Shown here in pieces: positions 17,173 through 26,338 of a stretch of 64,000 bases of DNA. The position numbers and the translations under genes were made by a program. Numbering within the stretch: the stretch's first letter is position 1; each line of letters begins with the position of its first letter. Below the pieces are notes generated by a model. It was not told the origin of the DNA, did not search any database, and was given only the letters and a program-made list of their open reading frames with translations. Source of the DNA: Microbacterium candidum (GTDB taxonomy: Bacteria > Actinomycetota > Actinomycetes > Actinomycetales > Microbacteriaceae); assembly GCF_030315975.1 (NCBI RefSeq), contig NZ_JASXSZ010000001.1:1-64000 (forward strand). The letters are read 5' to 3'.

Positions 17173-18020
17173 GCGCCACCCCCAACCCCGAGGTCACCGC
17201 GGTCACCTCGGTGCTCAACTCGATCAACTGGTGGCAGCTCGCCGCCGCCGTCTCGACCGTCATCCTCGGCTGGATCCTCGGCGTGATCGCGCGGCGTGCC
17301 GTCCTCGCGATCCTCGCCCGAGCCTCCGGCATCAGCCCCGGTGCCGCCGAGCTCATCGCACGCATCGTCAAGTACACCATCGTGCTGTTCGCGGTCGGAC
17401 TCGCCCTCGTGTTCCTCGGCGCCAACGTGCAGCCGCTCCTGGCCATCACGCTGATCATCGTGGTCGTGGTCGTCCTCATGCTCCGCGGCGTCGCCGACAA
17501 CTTCGCCGCCGGAGTGCTCCTGCAGTCGCGTCATGCGGTCAAGCCCGGCGACCGCCTCGAGGTCGACGGCCCGACCGGCTCACTCGTGGGCACGGTCAAG
17601 GAGGTCAACGCCCGCTCGGTGATCCTCGTGACGCTCGACGGCCGCACCGCGCACATCCCGAGCACCGTGCTCACCACCGGGGTCCTCGTCAACCACTCGA
17701 CCCACGGCGCCCGACGCAGCAGCGTCGACGTGCGGGTCGAGCGGCGCGGCGCGGGCGTGCAGGACATCGTCGACATGCTCGAGGCGGCGATGGATCTCGA
17801 GGGCGTGCACGAGCACCCGAAGGCCGAGGCCGTGGTCACGTCGATCACCCCCGTGCGGGTCGCGGCGGAGCTCCGCTTCTGGCATCACCCCGCGCGGCGC
17901 GTGAAGATGACGGCCGCGGTGGTCCGCTCCGCATCCGACGCCCTCGAGGCGGCCGGCCACAAGGCCACCGTCACGAGCGGCGATCAGTTCGGGCCGATCA
18001 TCCCCGCCGACCCGGTCTGA
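17169..18020 (+). CDS. MscS-type mechanosensitive channel protein
   Basis: A 283-residue protein with three membrane segments (about 17-40, 60-80 and 85-115). The third contains LRGVADNFAAGVLLQ, matching the pore-lining TM3/beta-domain junction of MscS. The beta domain (KPGDRLEV...GTVKEVNARSVILVT) and an alpha/beta C-terminal domain follow. It is translationally coupled to cbiO, which is an odd partner: a channel as the last gene of a nickel importer operon. The role there is unknown. Confidence 0.85.
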   Translation: MSATPNPEVTAVTSVLNSINWWQLAAAVSTVILGWILGVIARRAVLAILARASGISPGAAELIARIVKYTIVLFAVGLALVFLGANVQPLLAITLIIVVVVVLMLRGVADNFAAGVLLQSRHAVKPGDRLEVDGPTGSLVGTVKEVNARSVILVTLDGRTAHIPSTVLTTGVLVNHSTHGARRSSVDVRVERRGAGVQDIVDMLEAAMDLEGVHEHPKAEAVVTSITPVRVAAELRFWHHPARRVKMTAAVVRSASDALEAAGHKATVTSGDQFGPIIPADPV

Positions 18021-18041
18021 ACCGGCCGGACCGCGGGGCCG

Positions 18042-19334
18042 TCAGCTCGTCTTGGCCCTGACGCCTGCGGGTGCGAACTGCTCCTTCGGCTTGATGAGCA
18101 TCCCGGGCGCTTTCGTCACGACCAGCCACGTCGGCAGGATGATGACGCACAGGGTCGCGAGCACGGCGACATCGCCCGTCCCGAGGACGGCGACGGCGAT
18201 GAACAGCGCGATCCATCCGTCGCGGGCGACGGCGAGGACGAAGCCCATGACGCCGCACGCGACGGCGAGCGGGAGCGGAAGGCCGGGGACGAGCGCCGCG
18301 CCCAGCATCCCGAGCGCCGTGCCGATGAACACGGACGGGAAGATGCGACCGCCGCGGAAGCCGGCGCCGGCGGCGACCAGCAGCGCCACGATCTTGATCC
18401 CGGCGATCGCGGCGAGCTGGCCTGTCGAATAGTGGCCGGCGTTCTTCAGCAGCTCTCCGGTCTGCTCCGCGCCCTTGAAGAGCGTGATCGGGCCGCCGAT
18501 CATGCCGAGCACGCCCAGGACGACACCGCCGAGCAGCGTGAAGAGCAGGGGGTTGCGCAGCGCGTGGAACCCGCGGTGCACGAACGGGAACACCCAGATC
18601 ATGAGCACGCCGATGGCGGCGGCCAGCATCGCGATCACGGTCGCCATGAGCAGGTCGTAGGGCTGCACCTGTCCGACCGGCGCCATCCCCATGCTGAACA
18701 CCGGGCCGTCGAGGAGAAGGGTCGTCCCCGAGCCCGCCGCGGCCGCCGCGAGGGGGAGGAAGAGCTTGTCCCACAGCGAGCCGGGCAGCTTGCTGCCCGC
18801 GACGGCGCCGGTGAACACCAGGGCTGCCGCCACCGGCGTGCCGAACAGCGCGCCGATCGTGCCGGCGACCGCGAGGGTCGACAAGAGCGCCGGCGGCATC
18901 CGCTTCAGCCGACCCAGGAGCGTCATCGCGAGGACGGCATTGATCGCGAGGATCGGGTTCTCCGGTCCGAGGCTCACACCGCCTGCGAGGGACAGCACCA
19001 GCACGAGCGCGAGCGAGGGCAGCGCCATGAGCTTCGGGAAGGGCCCGTCGAGCTCGGTGGTCGCCGAGTCGGGACCGGCATGGCCGGGCACCAGCCACAC
19101 CACGGCGCCGATGAGCGCGCCGGTGACGGTGAGCACGGTGAAGATCCACCAGGGCGTCGACTCCGTCGCGCCGAACACCTTCGGAAGCGTCTGCCACAGC
19201 ACCGGCTCCAGCAGGTCCGACAGCAGGTAGACGCCCTTGAGGATCAGGGCGCTGCCGATGCCGATGAGCACGGCCGGAATGGCAGCCAGGATGAGGAGGC
19301 GGACTCCGGGACTCGCGGACGCGGGAGTGCTCAT
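18042..19334 (-). CDS. Divergent ClC-type chloride channel/antiporter protein
   Basis: A 430-residue polytopic protein of the ClC superfamily, with about ten membrane helices. The motif normally reading G(K/R)EGP is here GGVSLGPENP, so the residue aligned with the gating glutamate is Leu. The later motif GGIFAPS is seen as GGRIFPSVFIG, and no GSGIP loop is evident. The ATG at 19334 follows AAGGAG. It is the last gene of the urea/urease transcript, 28 bases after the urea transporter gene. It may balance charge or pH during urea hydrolysis, but this is inference only. Confidence 0.75.
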   Translation of the reverse strand: MSTPASASPGVRLLILAAIPAVLIGIGSALILKGVYLLSDLLEPVLWQTLPKVFGATESTPWWIFTVLTVTGALIGAVVWLVPGHAGPDSATTELDGPFPKLMALPSLALVLVLSLAGGVSLGPENPILAINAVLAMTLLGRLKRMPPALLSTLAVAGTIGALFGTPVAAALVFTGAVAGSKLPGSLWDKLFLPLAAAAAGSGTTLLLDGPVFSMGMAPVGQVQPYDLLMATVIAMLAAAIGVLMIWVFPFVHRGFHALRNPLLFTLLGGVVLGVLGMIGGPITLFKGAEQTGELLKNAGHYSTGQLAAIAGIKIVALLVAAGAGFRGGRIFPSVFIGTALGMLGAALVPGLPLPLAVACGVMGFVLAVARDGWIALFIAVAVLGTGDVAVLATLCVIILPTWLVVTKAPGMLIKPKEQFAPAGVRAKTS

Positions 19335-19362
19335 GGAGCTCCTTCTCGAGGGGTGCCGGGTC

Positions 19363-20283
19363 TCAGCTTCTCTTCAGACCACGAATGAAGTGTGCCACGA
19401 TCAGCGCGACCCAGGTGGTCAGGATGTACGGCCACGTGTAGGTCTCGACGCCGGCGTTGTGCATGACGAGCGTCACGATGGCCGTGACGATGATCCACGG
19501 CACGCTGTACAGCCATGACCACACCGAGCTCTTGATGAACGTGACGGCCAGAGCGATCGCGGTCAGCACGCCCGAGTAGTTGGCGAGCCCGTTGGCGATC
19601 TCGTTCATCGTCTCTCCGGCGAAGAACGCGGTGAGCGTTCCGACCACGCTGCCGAGGAGAGCCGCGAGCCCCACCCGCCAGCCGGCGATGAACAGACCGA
19701 TCAGGATGAGGGCGCCCGACCACAGGTTGTCGACGAGCACGACCTGCGACACGTTCGTCAGGATGGAGAGCCCGAACGCGGTGAGCGGATCGTTCGTCAC
19801 GTGCGGCAGCGGTGAGCTGACCGCATACTTCGCCGTCGACAGCGCGATGATCGTCGCCACGATGACGAACGGCGCCGTCGTGTACGGCAGGTTGAAGACC
19901 TTGAGCCCCGTGCGGGTGAACAGCGCGTTCACGAGCCACGTGACCGGCCCCGTCACGAAGCCGCCGACGAGGGCGAGCGGGTACACCCAGATGTTGTCCC
20001 CGCCGAGGGCTGCGAAGACCGCGGCGCCGACGAGCGTTCCACAGAAGGACTGCATGCCCGCGCCGACGCTCGAGAGCGGGAACCGGCACGCCTGCCCGCC
20101 GAGGATGCCGCCGAGGCAGCCCAGGAGCGCCAGGATGCCCATCCGCCAGTCGGCGACGAAGAACGCAGCGAGCACGAGGATGCCCGTGATGACGTTCTGC
20201 TGGAAGTAGATCTGGGAGGGCCCATGCAGGAAGCCCAGCCACCATTGGGCGCGGGTGCTCACCGCCGGTGTCATCGCGGTCAT
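19363..20283 (-). CDS. Urea transporter (UT family)
   Basis: A 306-residue membrane protein of the urea transporter family. It shows two homologous halves, each with about five membrane segments. Conserved elements are GPSQIYFQQNVITG near the N-terminus and the LPYTTAPFVI loop typical of the family. It would bring urea in for the urease encoded by the same operon. The ATG at 20283 follows AGGA at 8 bases. It lies 31 bases after ureD and before the ClC gene. Confidence 0.88.
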   Translation of the reverse strand: MTAMTPAVSTRAQWWLGFLHGPSQIYFQQNVITGILVLAAFFVADWRMGILALLGCLGGILGGQACRFPLSSVGAGMQSFCGTLVGAAVFAALGGDNIWVYPLALVGGFVTGPVTWLVNALFTRTGLKVFNLPYTTAPFVIVATIIALSTAKYAVSSPLPHVTNDPLTAFGLSILTNVSQVVLVDNLWSGALILIGLFIAGWRVGLAALLGSVVGTLTAFFAGETMNEIANGLANYSGVLTAIALAVTFIKSSVWSWLYSVPWIIVTAIVTLVMHNAGVETYTWPYILTTWVALIVAHFIRGLKRS

Positions 20284-20314
20284 CGTTTCGTCCTCTCGTG
20301 TCGTGCGGATGGGC

Positions 20315-21283
20315 TCAGGTCTTGCGGATGAGGGGTGCCGTCGTCCCGAGCAGGAGCTCGTGCGCCGCCATCGCGGCGGCGCTCGTCGCCCGCTCCACCG
20401 CGACCGTGTCGTCGCTGAGCAGGCGCAGCCACGCGCCGCGGTCGTAGGGCAGGACGCTCACGCCGAAGACGGCGGAGGGGTCGGATGCGACGGCATCCGC
20501 TGTCGCGTCGCGCAGGACGTCGGCGATGCGCGACGAGCGCACGGTGTCGGAGACGACGTAGAGCGACGCGACCACATCCCGGCCGCCGAGGAGCGCGTCG
20601 AGCCTGCCCTGGGCGGGCACGAGCCGGACGCGGTCAGTCGCCACCGGCTTCCCGTCGGGGCCCGTCACCTCGAAGTCGCTCGCATACGCGGCGTACACGT
20701 TGCGCTCCCCGCGCGACAGGCGACCCGCATACAGCGTCTCCCCCGTCACGAGCGATGCGCCCGGCTGCATGGCGACGCCTGTGCGCTGATAGAGCCGCGA
20801 GTCGACGAACGGGATCACGGGATCCGGCAGGTATTCGACGTACGCGCCCTCGCCGACCTCGATGTTGCAGACCGCCGTCGCATACCCGGACTCCATGCGG
20901 TACGCCTTGGTGTGCGCCTGCGTGGTGACGTGCGCGGCAGTGCCCGGGCCGAACCGGAGGTCCATGCGCTGCCGGTCGTTGTGGAGGATGCCTCCCCCGG
21001 TTGTCATCAGGTAGAGGTACGCCATGTCCGGCCGCTGCGGGTTGTAGTAGATCGGCTTCATGATCTGCAGCGGGGTCTTCTGGTAGTGCCGGACCAGGTC
21101 GGTGCGCATGCCGTCGCCGTCGGGGCGGAGCTCGAACGCGAGATCGAGCAGACCGACCTTGCCCGGGGCACCGACCCGCAGCGTGTGCGGGTCGGTGCCG
21201 TAGCGGGCGATCTCGACGGGGACGCGCGACGGCTCGTAGTAGCCGGGCTCGAGCCGCGCATCCGGCTGGACCGCGATGCTCAC
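20315..21283 (-). CDS. ureD: Urease accessory protein UreD/UreH
   Basis: A 322-residue accessory protein that binds apo-urease and, with UreF and UreG, opens a path for nickel delivery. Family features are HYQKTPLQIMKPIY (about 75-88), the TTGGGILHNDR loop, TTQAHTKAYRM, and EYLPDPVIPFVDSR. The GTG start at 21283 overlaps the ureG stop (GTGA). The order ureF-ureG-ureD is usual for actinobacteria. Confidence 0.93.
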   Translation of the reverse strand: MSIAVQPDARLEPGYYEPSRVPVEIARYGTDPHTLRVGAPGKVGLLDLAFELRPDGDGMRTDLVRHYQKTPLQIMKPIYYNPQRPDMAYLYLMTTGGGILHNDRQRMDLRFGPGTAAHVTTQAHTKAYRMESGYATAVCNIEVGEGAYVEYLPDPVIPFVDSRLYQRTGVAMQPGASLVTGETLYAGRLSRGERNVYAAYASDFEVTGPDGKPVATDRVRLVPAQGRLDALLGGRDVVASLYVVSDTVRSSRIADVLRDATADAVASDPSAVFGVSVLPYDRGAWLRLLSDDTVAVERATSAAAMAAHELLLGTTAPLIRKT

Positions 21284-21915
21284 ACGACCTGCTCGAGGCG
21301 CGTCGCCGCCCACTGCGCCATGATCTGGTCGAACAGCTCGCGCACGCCGGTTCCGTCGAGGGAGTTGGTGAGGACGACCGGCTTGCCGTCCCGGACGGCG
21401 TGCGCGTCGCGCTCCATCACGCCGAGGTCGGTGCGCACGTACTGGGCGATGTCGATCTTGTTGATGACGAGGATGTCGCTCTCGGTGATGCCCGGGCCGC
21501 GCTTGCGCGGCATCTTCTCGCCCTCGGACGTGTCGAGCACGAAGACGAACACGTCCGCGAGCGACGGCGAGAACGTGAGGGTGAGGTTGTCGCCGCCCGA
21601 CTCGTAGAGAAGGGTGTCGATGTCGGGGAAGCGCTCGAGGAGCTCCTCGCCGACGGCGAGGTTCATCGTCGGGTCGTCGCGCACCGCGGTGTGCGGGCAC
21701 GCGCCCGTCTCAACGCCGACGACGCGCTCGGGATCGAGGATGCCCTCGAGCTCGCGGCGCACGTGACGCGCGTCCTCCTGTGTGTAGATGTCGTTCGTGA
21801 TCACGCCGGGGGTGCGGCCCGCGGCGATGAAGATCGGCACCAGGGCCTCGGTCAGCGCCGTCTTGCCGGACCCGACCGGTCCGCCGATGCCGACTCGCAG
21901 GACGTCTGAACTCAT
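21280..21915 (-). CDS. ureG: Urease accessory GTPase UreG
   Basis: A 211-residue SIMIBI-class GTPase whose GTP hydrolysis drives nickel insertion into urease. It has P-loop GPVGSGKTAL (about 10-19), TNDIYTQEDA, the nickel-binding Cys-Pro-His in VETGACPHTAVRDD, ESGGDNL, and the guanine-specificity motif NKIDIA. The ATG at 21915 was chosen because GAAGGAG lies 10 bases upstream; the GTG at 21924 is too close to it. No separate UreE metallochaperone is encoded nearby. Confidence 0.95.
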   Translation of the reverse strand: MSSDVLRVGIGGPVGSGKTALTEALVPIFIAAGRTPGVITNDIYTQEDARHVRRELEGILDPERVVGVETGACPHTAVRDDPTMNLAVGEELLERFPDIDTLLYESGGDNLTLTFSPSLADVFVFVLDTSEGEKMPRKRGPGITESDILVINKIDIAQYVRTDLGVMERDAHAVRDGKPVVLTNSLDGTGVRELFDQIMAQWAATRLEQVV

Positions 21916-21952
21916 GGGATGCACTCCTTCTCTATGGGGCCCGCACAGCGGG

Positions 21953-22678
21953 TCAGCTGGTGAACAGGCGCGCCTCGGCGCGCTCGTGCTGGGCGGACAT
22001 GATGTCGCTCAGAGGAGCGAAGCCGCCGATGTCCGCAGAAGGCCGCACGACGGCGTCCGCCGTGACGACCTCGATGACGGGTTGGATGCGGCGCAGGAGC
22101 ACCTGGGCCCCGCGGTGGTCGGTGAGCCGGAGGCGGAGCGCGGCACCGACGAAGCTCGTGCAGAATGCGAACAGGTCGGCCGCGACCGCCTGCTCCACCG
22201 GGACGCCGGTCGCCGCGTAGCAGACGGCGACGGTGACGGGCTGGCATCCCGGCGTCTCCTTCGCCGCGATGCGCGCCGCCCAGACCGCGATGTCCTCGCC
22301 GCCCGGAGTGCCGTCGAACACCTCGGCGGCGATGTCGGCCAGCTGCCGACCGCTGCGGGTCGACGCCGTGCGCAGTTCGGCGTTGAGCTTCGTCGCGTAC
22401 AGGTCCCGGTCGAGCGCGGCGACGGCGTCCCAGTCGCGCTGGGACGCCGCACCGTGCGCGCGGGCGAGCGCCGTGGCGTCTCCCGGTCCGACGGTGGCGA
22501 CGAGCAGATCCTCGAGCAGCTCCCCGACGGTCGCCTTCGTGACGGCGCGGGCCTGGTGGAAACCCTCCAGGCCGTGCGACATCGTGTAGAAGCCGCTCGG
22601 GAACGCCGAGTCGGTCAGCTGCATCGCCACCAGCAGCCGCCCGACGGCGGCTGCTGGTGCATCGACGGTCGACGTCAT
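21953..22678 (-). CDS. ureF: Urease accessory protein UreF
   Basis: A 241-residue all-helical accessory factor. The typical N-terminus LQLTDSAFPSGFYTMSHGLE is seen here with MQ at the front (about 19-38). The central and C-terminal helices follow, including the LFAFCTSFVGAALRL region. UreF acts as a checkpoint in the UreD-UreF-UreG complex. The gene starts 5 bases after the ureC stop. Confidence 0.92.
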   Translation of the reverse strand: MTSTVDAPAAAVGRLLVAMQLTDSAFPSGFYTMSHGLEGFHQARAVTKATVGELLEDLLVATVGPGDATALARAHGAASQRDWDAVAALDRDLYATKLNAELRTASTRSGRQLADIAAEVFDGTPGGEDIAVWAARIAAKETPGCQPVTVAVCYAATGVPVEQAVAADLFAFCTSFVGAALRLRLTDHRGAQVLLRRIQPVIEVVTADAVVRPSADIGGFAPLSDIMSAQHERAEARLFTS

Positions 22679-22683
22679 CGCGC

Positions 22684-24408
22684 TCAGGTGAGGTAGAACA
22701 GCTGCGTCAGCGGCAGGGAGGACGCCGGCTCGATGTGCGCCGGCTCGCCGTCGATCGTGACCTTGTAGGTCTCGGGGTCGACGTCGATGACCGGAGTCGC
22801 GGAGTTCCGGACCATGTCCTTCTTGCCGATCGCACGCGTGTTGCGCACCGGGAGGATCTGGCTCTTCAGACCGAGCTGCTCGGGCACGCCCGCCTCGATC
22901 GACGCCTTCGACATGAACGTCGCACGCGTCGTCTGCAGCGTCTGGCCGAACGCGCCGAACATCGGCCGGTAGTACACCGGCTGAGGCGTCGGGAGGGATG
23001 CGTTGGGGTCGCCCATCTGCGCCCAGTTGATGAGGCCGCCCTTGACGATGAGCTTCGGCTTGGCACCGAACGAGTCCACGGGCCACAGCACGATGTCCGC
23101 CATCTTGCCGGGCTCGAGCGAACCGATGTAATCGTCGAGACCGTGCGCGCGAGCCGGGTTGATCGTCACCTTCGCGAGGTAGCGCAGCACGCGGAAGTTG
23201 TCGTTGTCCTCGGCATCCTCCGGCAGCTTTCCGCGCTGCTCCTTGCAGTGGTGCGCAGTCTGGAACGCGCGCGTGACCGACTCGCCGATGCGACCCATCG
23301 CCTGCGAGTCCGACGAGAAGATCGAGATGACGCCCAGGTCGTGCAGCACCGTCTCGGCCGAGATCGTCTCCGCCCGCACGCGGGACTCGGCGAACGCGAC
23401 GTCCTCGGGGACGTCGTGGCTGAGGTGGTGGCACACCATGACCATGTCGAGCAGCTCGTCCACGGAGTTCACCGTGTACGGCAGCGTCGGGTTGGTCGAG
23501 GACGGCAGCACGTTGTGGTGCGACGCGATCTTCAGGATGTCGGGGGCGTGCCCGCCGCCCGCGCCCTCCGTGTGGTACGTGTGGATCGTCCGGCCGTTGA
23601 TCGCCGAGATCGTGTCCTCGACGAATCCGGCCTCGTTGAGGCTGTCGGTGTGCACCGAGACCTGCACGTCGTACTGGTCGGCGACCGTCAGCGCCATGCT
23701 GAGCGCGGCCGGGGTCGTCCCCCAGTCCTCGTGGACCTTCAGACCGGATGCCCCGGCCTTGATCTGCTCGATCAGCACCTCGGGCTGCGAGGCGTTGCCC
23801 TTGCCGTGGAAGCCGAGGTTCACCGGCATCCCTTCGGCCGACTGCAGCATCCGGTGGATGTTCCACGTGCCGGGCGTACAGGTCGTGCCGTTGGATCCAT
23901 CGGTCGGGCCGGTGCCGCCGCCGAAGAGCGTCGTGATTCCGTTGCTCAGGGCGGAGTACGCCTGCTGCGGCGAGATGTAGTGCACGTGCGTGTCGATGGC
24001 GCCGGCGGTCGCGATCAGGTGCTCGCCCGAGATCACCTCGGTGCCCGCGCCCACGATGAGGTGCGGGTCGACGTTCTCCTGGGTCTGCGGGTTGCCCGAC
24101 TTGCCGATCCCGACGATCAGTCCGTCCTTGACGCCGATGTCGGCCTTGACGATGCCGAGGATCGGGTCCATGACGATCGCGTTCGTGATGACGAGGTCGA
24201 GCGCGCCCTGATCCTGCGTCGCGAGCGGGTTCGAGGCCATGCCGTCACGTGCGGACTTCCCGCCGCCGTAGACGACCTCGTCGCCGTAGCTGCCGGACGC
24301 ATAGTCCTTCTCGATCTCGATGACCAGGTTCGTGTCGGCGAGGTGGACCTTGTCGCCCACCGTCGGCCCGAACAGGTCCGTGTACTGCTTTCGCGAGATG
24401 ACGGCCAT
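22684..24408 (-). CDS. ureC: Urease alpha (catalytic) subunit
   Basis: A 574-residue urease alpha subunit of normal length. The nickel ligands are recognisable: HVHYISPQQ (first two His), the carbamylated lysine in [18 protein letters not shown] and [15 protein letters not shown], and the active-site flap [20 protein letters not shown] with its conserved Cys and His. It hydrolyses urea to ammonia and carbamate in the cytoplasm. The ATG is 2 bases after the ureB stop. Confidence 0.97.
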   Translation of the reverse strand: MAVISRKQYTDLFGPTVGDKVHLADTNLVIEIEKDYASGSYGDEVVYGGGKSARDGMASNPLATQDQGALDLVITNAIVMDPILGIVKADIGVKDGLIVGIGKSGNPQTQENVDPHLIVGAGTEVISGEHLIATAGAIDTHVHYISPQQAYSALSNGITTLFGGGTGPTDGSNGTTCTPGTWNIHRMLQSAEGMPVNLGFHGKGNASQPEVLIEQIKAGASGLKVHEDWGTTPAALSMALTVADQYDVQVSVHTDSLNEAGFVEDTISAINGRTIHTYHTEGAGGGHAPDILKIASHHNVLPSSTNPTLPYTVNSVDELLDMVMVCHHLSHDVPEDVAFAESRVRAETISAETVLHDLGVISIFSSDSQAMGRIGESVTRAFQTAHHCKEQRGKLPEDAEDNDNFRVLRYLAKVTINPARAHGLDDYIGSLEPGKMADIVLWPVDSFGAKPKLIVKGGLINWAQMGDPNASLPTPQPVYYRPMFGAFGQTLQTTRATFMSKASIEAGVPEQLGLKSQILPVRNTRAIGKKDMVRNSATPVIDVDPETYKVTIDGEPAHIEPASSLPLTQLFYLT

Positions 24409-24410
24409 CT

Positions 24411-24824
24411 TCAGTTGCTCCCGTTCTTCGATCCCGGAACGAAGTCCGGGTCACCGTTCTCGAATCCGCGCTCGTCGAGCCGGCGCATCGCGTCCACCTT
24501 CGTCTGCTGCGCGTCGAGGCCGCCCTCGACGAGGCCGTTGAACCCGTGGATGCTGCGGCCCCCCGCGTAGGCGACGAGCGTGACCTCCTTCGTCCCGCCG
24601 GGCTCGAAGCGCACGCCGGTGCCCGCCGGGATGTCCAGGTGCATGCCCCACGCCTGCTCGCGCTCGAAGCGGAGGGCCCGGTTCACCTCGAAGAAGTGGA
24701 AGTGCGAGCCGATCTGGACCAGGCGGTCACCGGTGTTCGTCACCCGGATCGTCACGCTGTCGCGCCCCGCATTGATCTCGATCGAATCGTCGTTGTGGTG
24801 ATACTTCGGCTTTCTGCTGACCAT
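24411..24824 (-). CDS. ureB: Urease beta subunit
   Basis: A 137-residue urease beta subunit. It carries [30 protein letters not shown] and the C-terminal VEGGLD region of the family. The Shine-Dalgarno GGAAGGAG is well placed before the ATG at 24824. The first residues ([13 protein letters not shown]) replace the MIPGE start common in the family and include a His pair. It is followed by ureC with a 2-base gap. Confidence 0.95.
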   Translation of the reverse strand: MVSRKPKYHHNDDSIEINAGRDSVTIRVTNTGDRLVQIGSHFHFFEVNRALRFEREQAWGMHLDIPAGTGVRFEPGGTKEVTLVAYAGGRSIHGFNGLVEGGLDAQQTKVDAMRRLDERGFENGDPDFVPGSKNGSN

Positions 24825-24837
24825 CGGTCGCTCCTTC

Positions 24838-25785
24838 CTAGCTGGCCGGATCGTGGACGCGGTGCCCAGCGGTCCCGTGGTGGTCGTCGGTTGTGTGGTC
24901 GTCTGAATGGCCATGGCTGTGGTCGTGCGCATGGCCGTCGTCGTGGGAATGGCTGTGGTCGTCGTCGTGCGAGTGGCTGTGACCATGACCGTGGGAGTGC
25001 GAGTGGCTGTGGCCGTGCCCATGGCTGTGGCCCCGGCCCTGCGCCTCCTCGAACGCGTGGGAATGTGCGTACCCGTGCCCGTGATCGGCCATCAGCCCGG
25101 CGCTCATCCCGTCCCGGCCGCGAGCCAGATCCGCGAGCGCGTCCACGACGCGCTCCCGGACGACCCGCATGATCGCCGAATCGGACATCAGCGGTCCCGC
25201 GCTCACGACGTCATCGCCGTCCGGCAGGAGCGGCGCCGCCGCGAACCCGCCGGGGACGACCGCGGTCGAGCCGTGGCCGAGCCGCCGCATCCGGTCCGCC
25301 GACCGTTCGATCGCGGGTCGATCGACCCCCACCGACACGGCGATCTCGGGGAGCGCGCCGAACGTGCCGACGAGATACGCGACGCGATGCATCTCGGCCT
25401 CGTCGAACGGATTCGACCGCGGGATCTGCACGAGCAGCGCTGCGGAGGGGTCGACCGCGCTCACGCGGTTCGCCGCCGTCCGGAGCCACGCGCTCAGGTG
25501 GTCGGGCGCGCCGAATGAGGCGGCGAGCGCGATCCGGCCCGGGTGCAGCGGGGTGAGCCAGTTGAGCGTCTTCGCCGCGTCGGCGACCATCGTCACGTCG
25601 CGGCCGAAGGTCATCGGCACGACGACGATCGTCTTCCCCTCCGCGAGGAGCGTGGTGGCGCGATTGTGCAGCGCTCGCCCCGCCGGCGTCGGAACGGCGT
25701 CCAGCCCGGCGTCGCGCAGCCGCACGAAGTCGTCGCCGTCGGCGCTCTCGTGACCGCCGACCAGCAGAACCGCGACGTCGTGCAT
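24838..25785 (-). CDS. CbiX-like protein with histidine-rich tail, candidate nickel chaperone
   Basis: A 315-residue protein. The first 230 residues look like two CbiX/SirB-type chelatase modules. [11 protein letters not shown] replaces the usual HGS motif, [13 protein letters not shown] matches the family's PLFLxxGxH region in a degenerate form, and a second alpha/beta unit follows. The last 84 or so residues hold 28 histidines in HGH, HSH and HDD repeats, a Ni/Zn-binding style tail like that of some UreE and HypB proteins. It sits between ureA (8-base gap) and ureB (13-base gap). It may store or deliver nickel in place of UreE, or insert nickel or cobalt into a tetrapyrrole. Confidence 0.72.
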   Translation of the reverse strand: MHDVAVLLVGGHESADGDDFVRLRDAGLDAVPTPAGRALHNRATTLLAEGKTIVVVPMTFGRDVTMVADAAKTLNWLTPLHPGRIALAASFGAPDHLSAWLRTAANRVSAVDPSAALLVQIPRSNPFDEAEMHRVAYLVGTFGALPEIAVSVGVDRPAIERSADRMRRLGHGSTAVVPGGFAAAPLLPDGDDVVSAGPLMSDSAIMRVVRERVVDALADLARGRDGMSAGLMADHGHGYAHSHAFEEAQGRGHSHGHGHSHSHSHGHGHSHSHDDDHSHSHDDGHAHDHSHGHSDDHTTDDHHGTAGHRVHDPAS

Positions 25786-25793
25786 CCGGTGCC

Positions 25794-26099
25794 TCAGCCC
25801 ATGATCGGGTCGTGGCACGACACGAGCTTCGTGCCGTCGGGGAAGGTCGCCTCGACCTGGAGGAGCTGGACCCGCTCGCGCACGCCCGGCATGCACTGGT
25901 CGACGGTGACGACCGTCTTGCCCAGCTCCATGCACGTCGCCACGGACTTCCCGTCGCGGGCCGCCTCGAGGATCGTCTCCGTGATGAGCGCCTGCGCCTC
26001 GCTCATGTTCAGCAGAGTGCCGCGATCCCGGCGACGACGCGCCAGCTCAGCCACCTGGTAGACGTACAGCTTGTCGATTTCGCGAGGAGAGAGATCCAT
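25794..26099 (-). CDS. ureA: Urease gamma subunit
   Basis: A 101-residue urease gamma subunit of normal length. It starts MDLSPREIDKLYVYQVAELA and carries LNMSEAQALI, CMELGKTVV and VEATFPDGTKLVSCHDPI at the end, all family hallmarks. GGAG precedes the ATG at 26099. It is the first gene of the urease operon, transcribed from the region shared with the divergent AraC-type regulator. Confidence 0.96.
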   Translation of the reverse strand: MDLSPREIDKLYVYQVAELARRRRDRGTLLNMSEAQALITETILEAARDGKSVATCMELGKTVVTVDQCMPGVRERVQLLQVEATFPDGTKLVSCHDPIMG

Positions 26100-26338
26100 C
26101 GCAACTCCAAACTCTCGGCTCATGTGCGGAGCGGATAACGAGCTCCGTCGGTGATCACGAATGTGGCATGCCGGGAACCGGGACACCATCGAATGCCGCC
26201 GAGACGACACAAAGTGGCGGCTGTCAGTCTCAGTTCGACCGGGGGGCCGATTGCGCGGGCGCCGTTTTCATGCATTCCACATGACGTGGCCGCGATGCCG
26301 AATGGATAGCTTGGCGGCAGAACGATCGGGGGGTCGCC
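26100..26338. promoter_or_regulatory. Divergent promoter region of urease operon and AraC-type regulator
   Basis: These 239 bases separate ureA (minus) from the AraC-type gene (plus). The base composition is less GC-rich than the genes and includes GTTTTCATGCATTCCACATG (26267-26286). No clean -35/-10 pair stands out. GGATAGCTT around 26304 is a possible -10 area for the regulator. The arrangement itself suggests that both promoters, and the regulator's sites, are here. Confidence 0.45.

Noticed and set aside
22657..24570. 637-codon plus-strand frame opposite ureC
   Set aside because: Arg/Asp/Val-rich mirror of a certain urease alpha gene with no motif of its own.
24907..25518. Plus-strand open frame rich in Val/Ala/Met opposite the His-rich tail
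   Set aside because: It is the mirror of the CAC/CAT-rich coding sequence; the minus-strand frame has the ribosome site, the operon spacing and homology.
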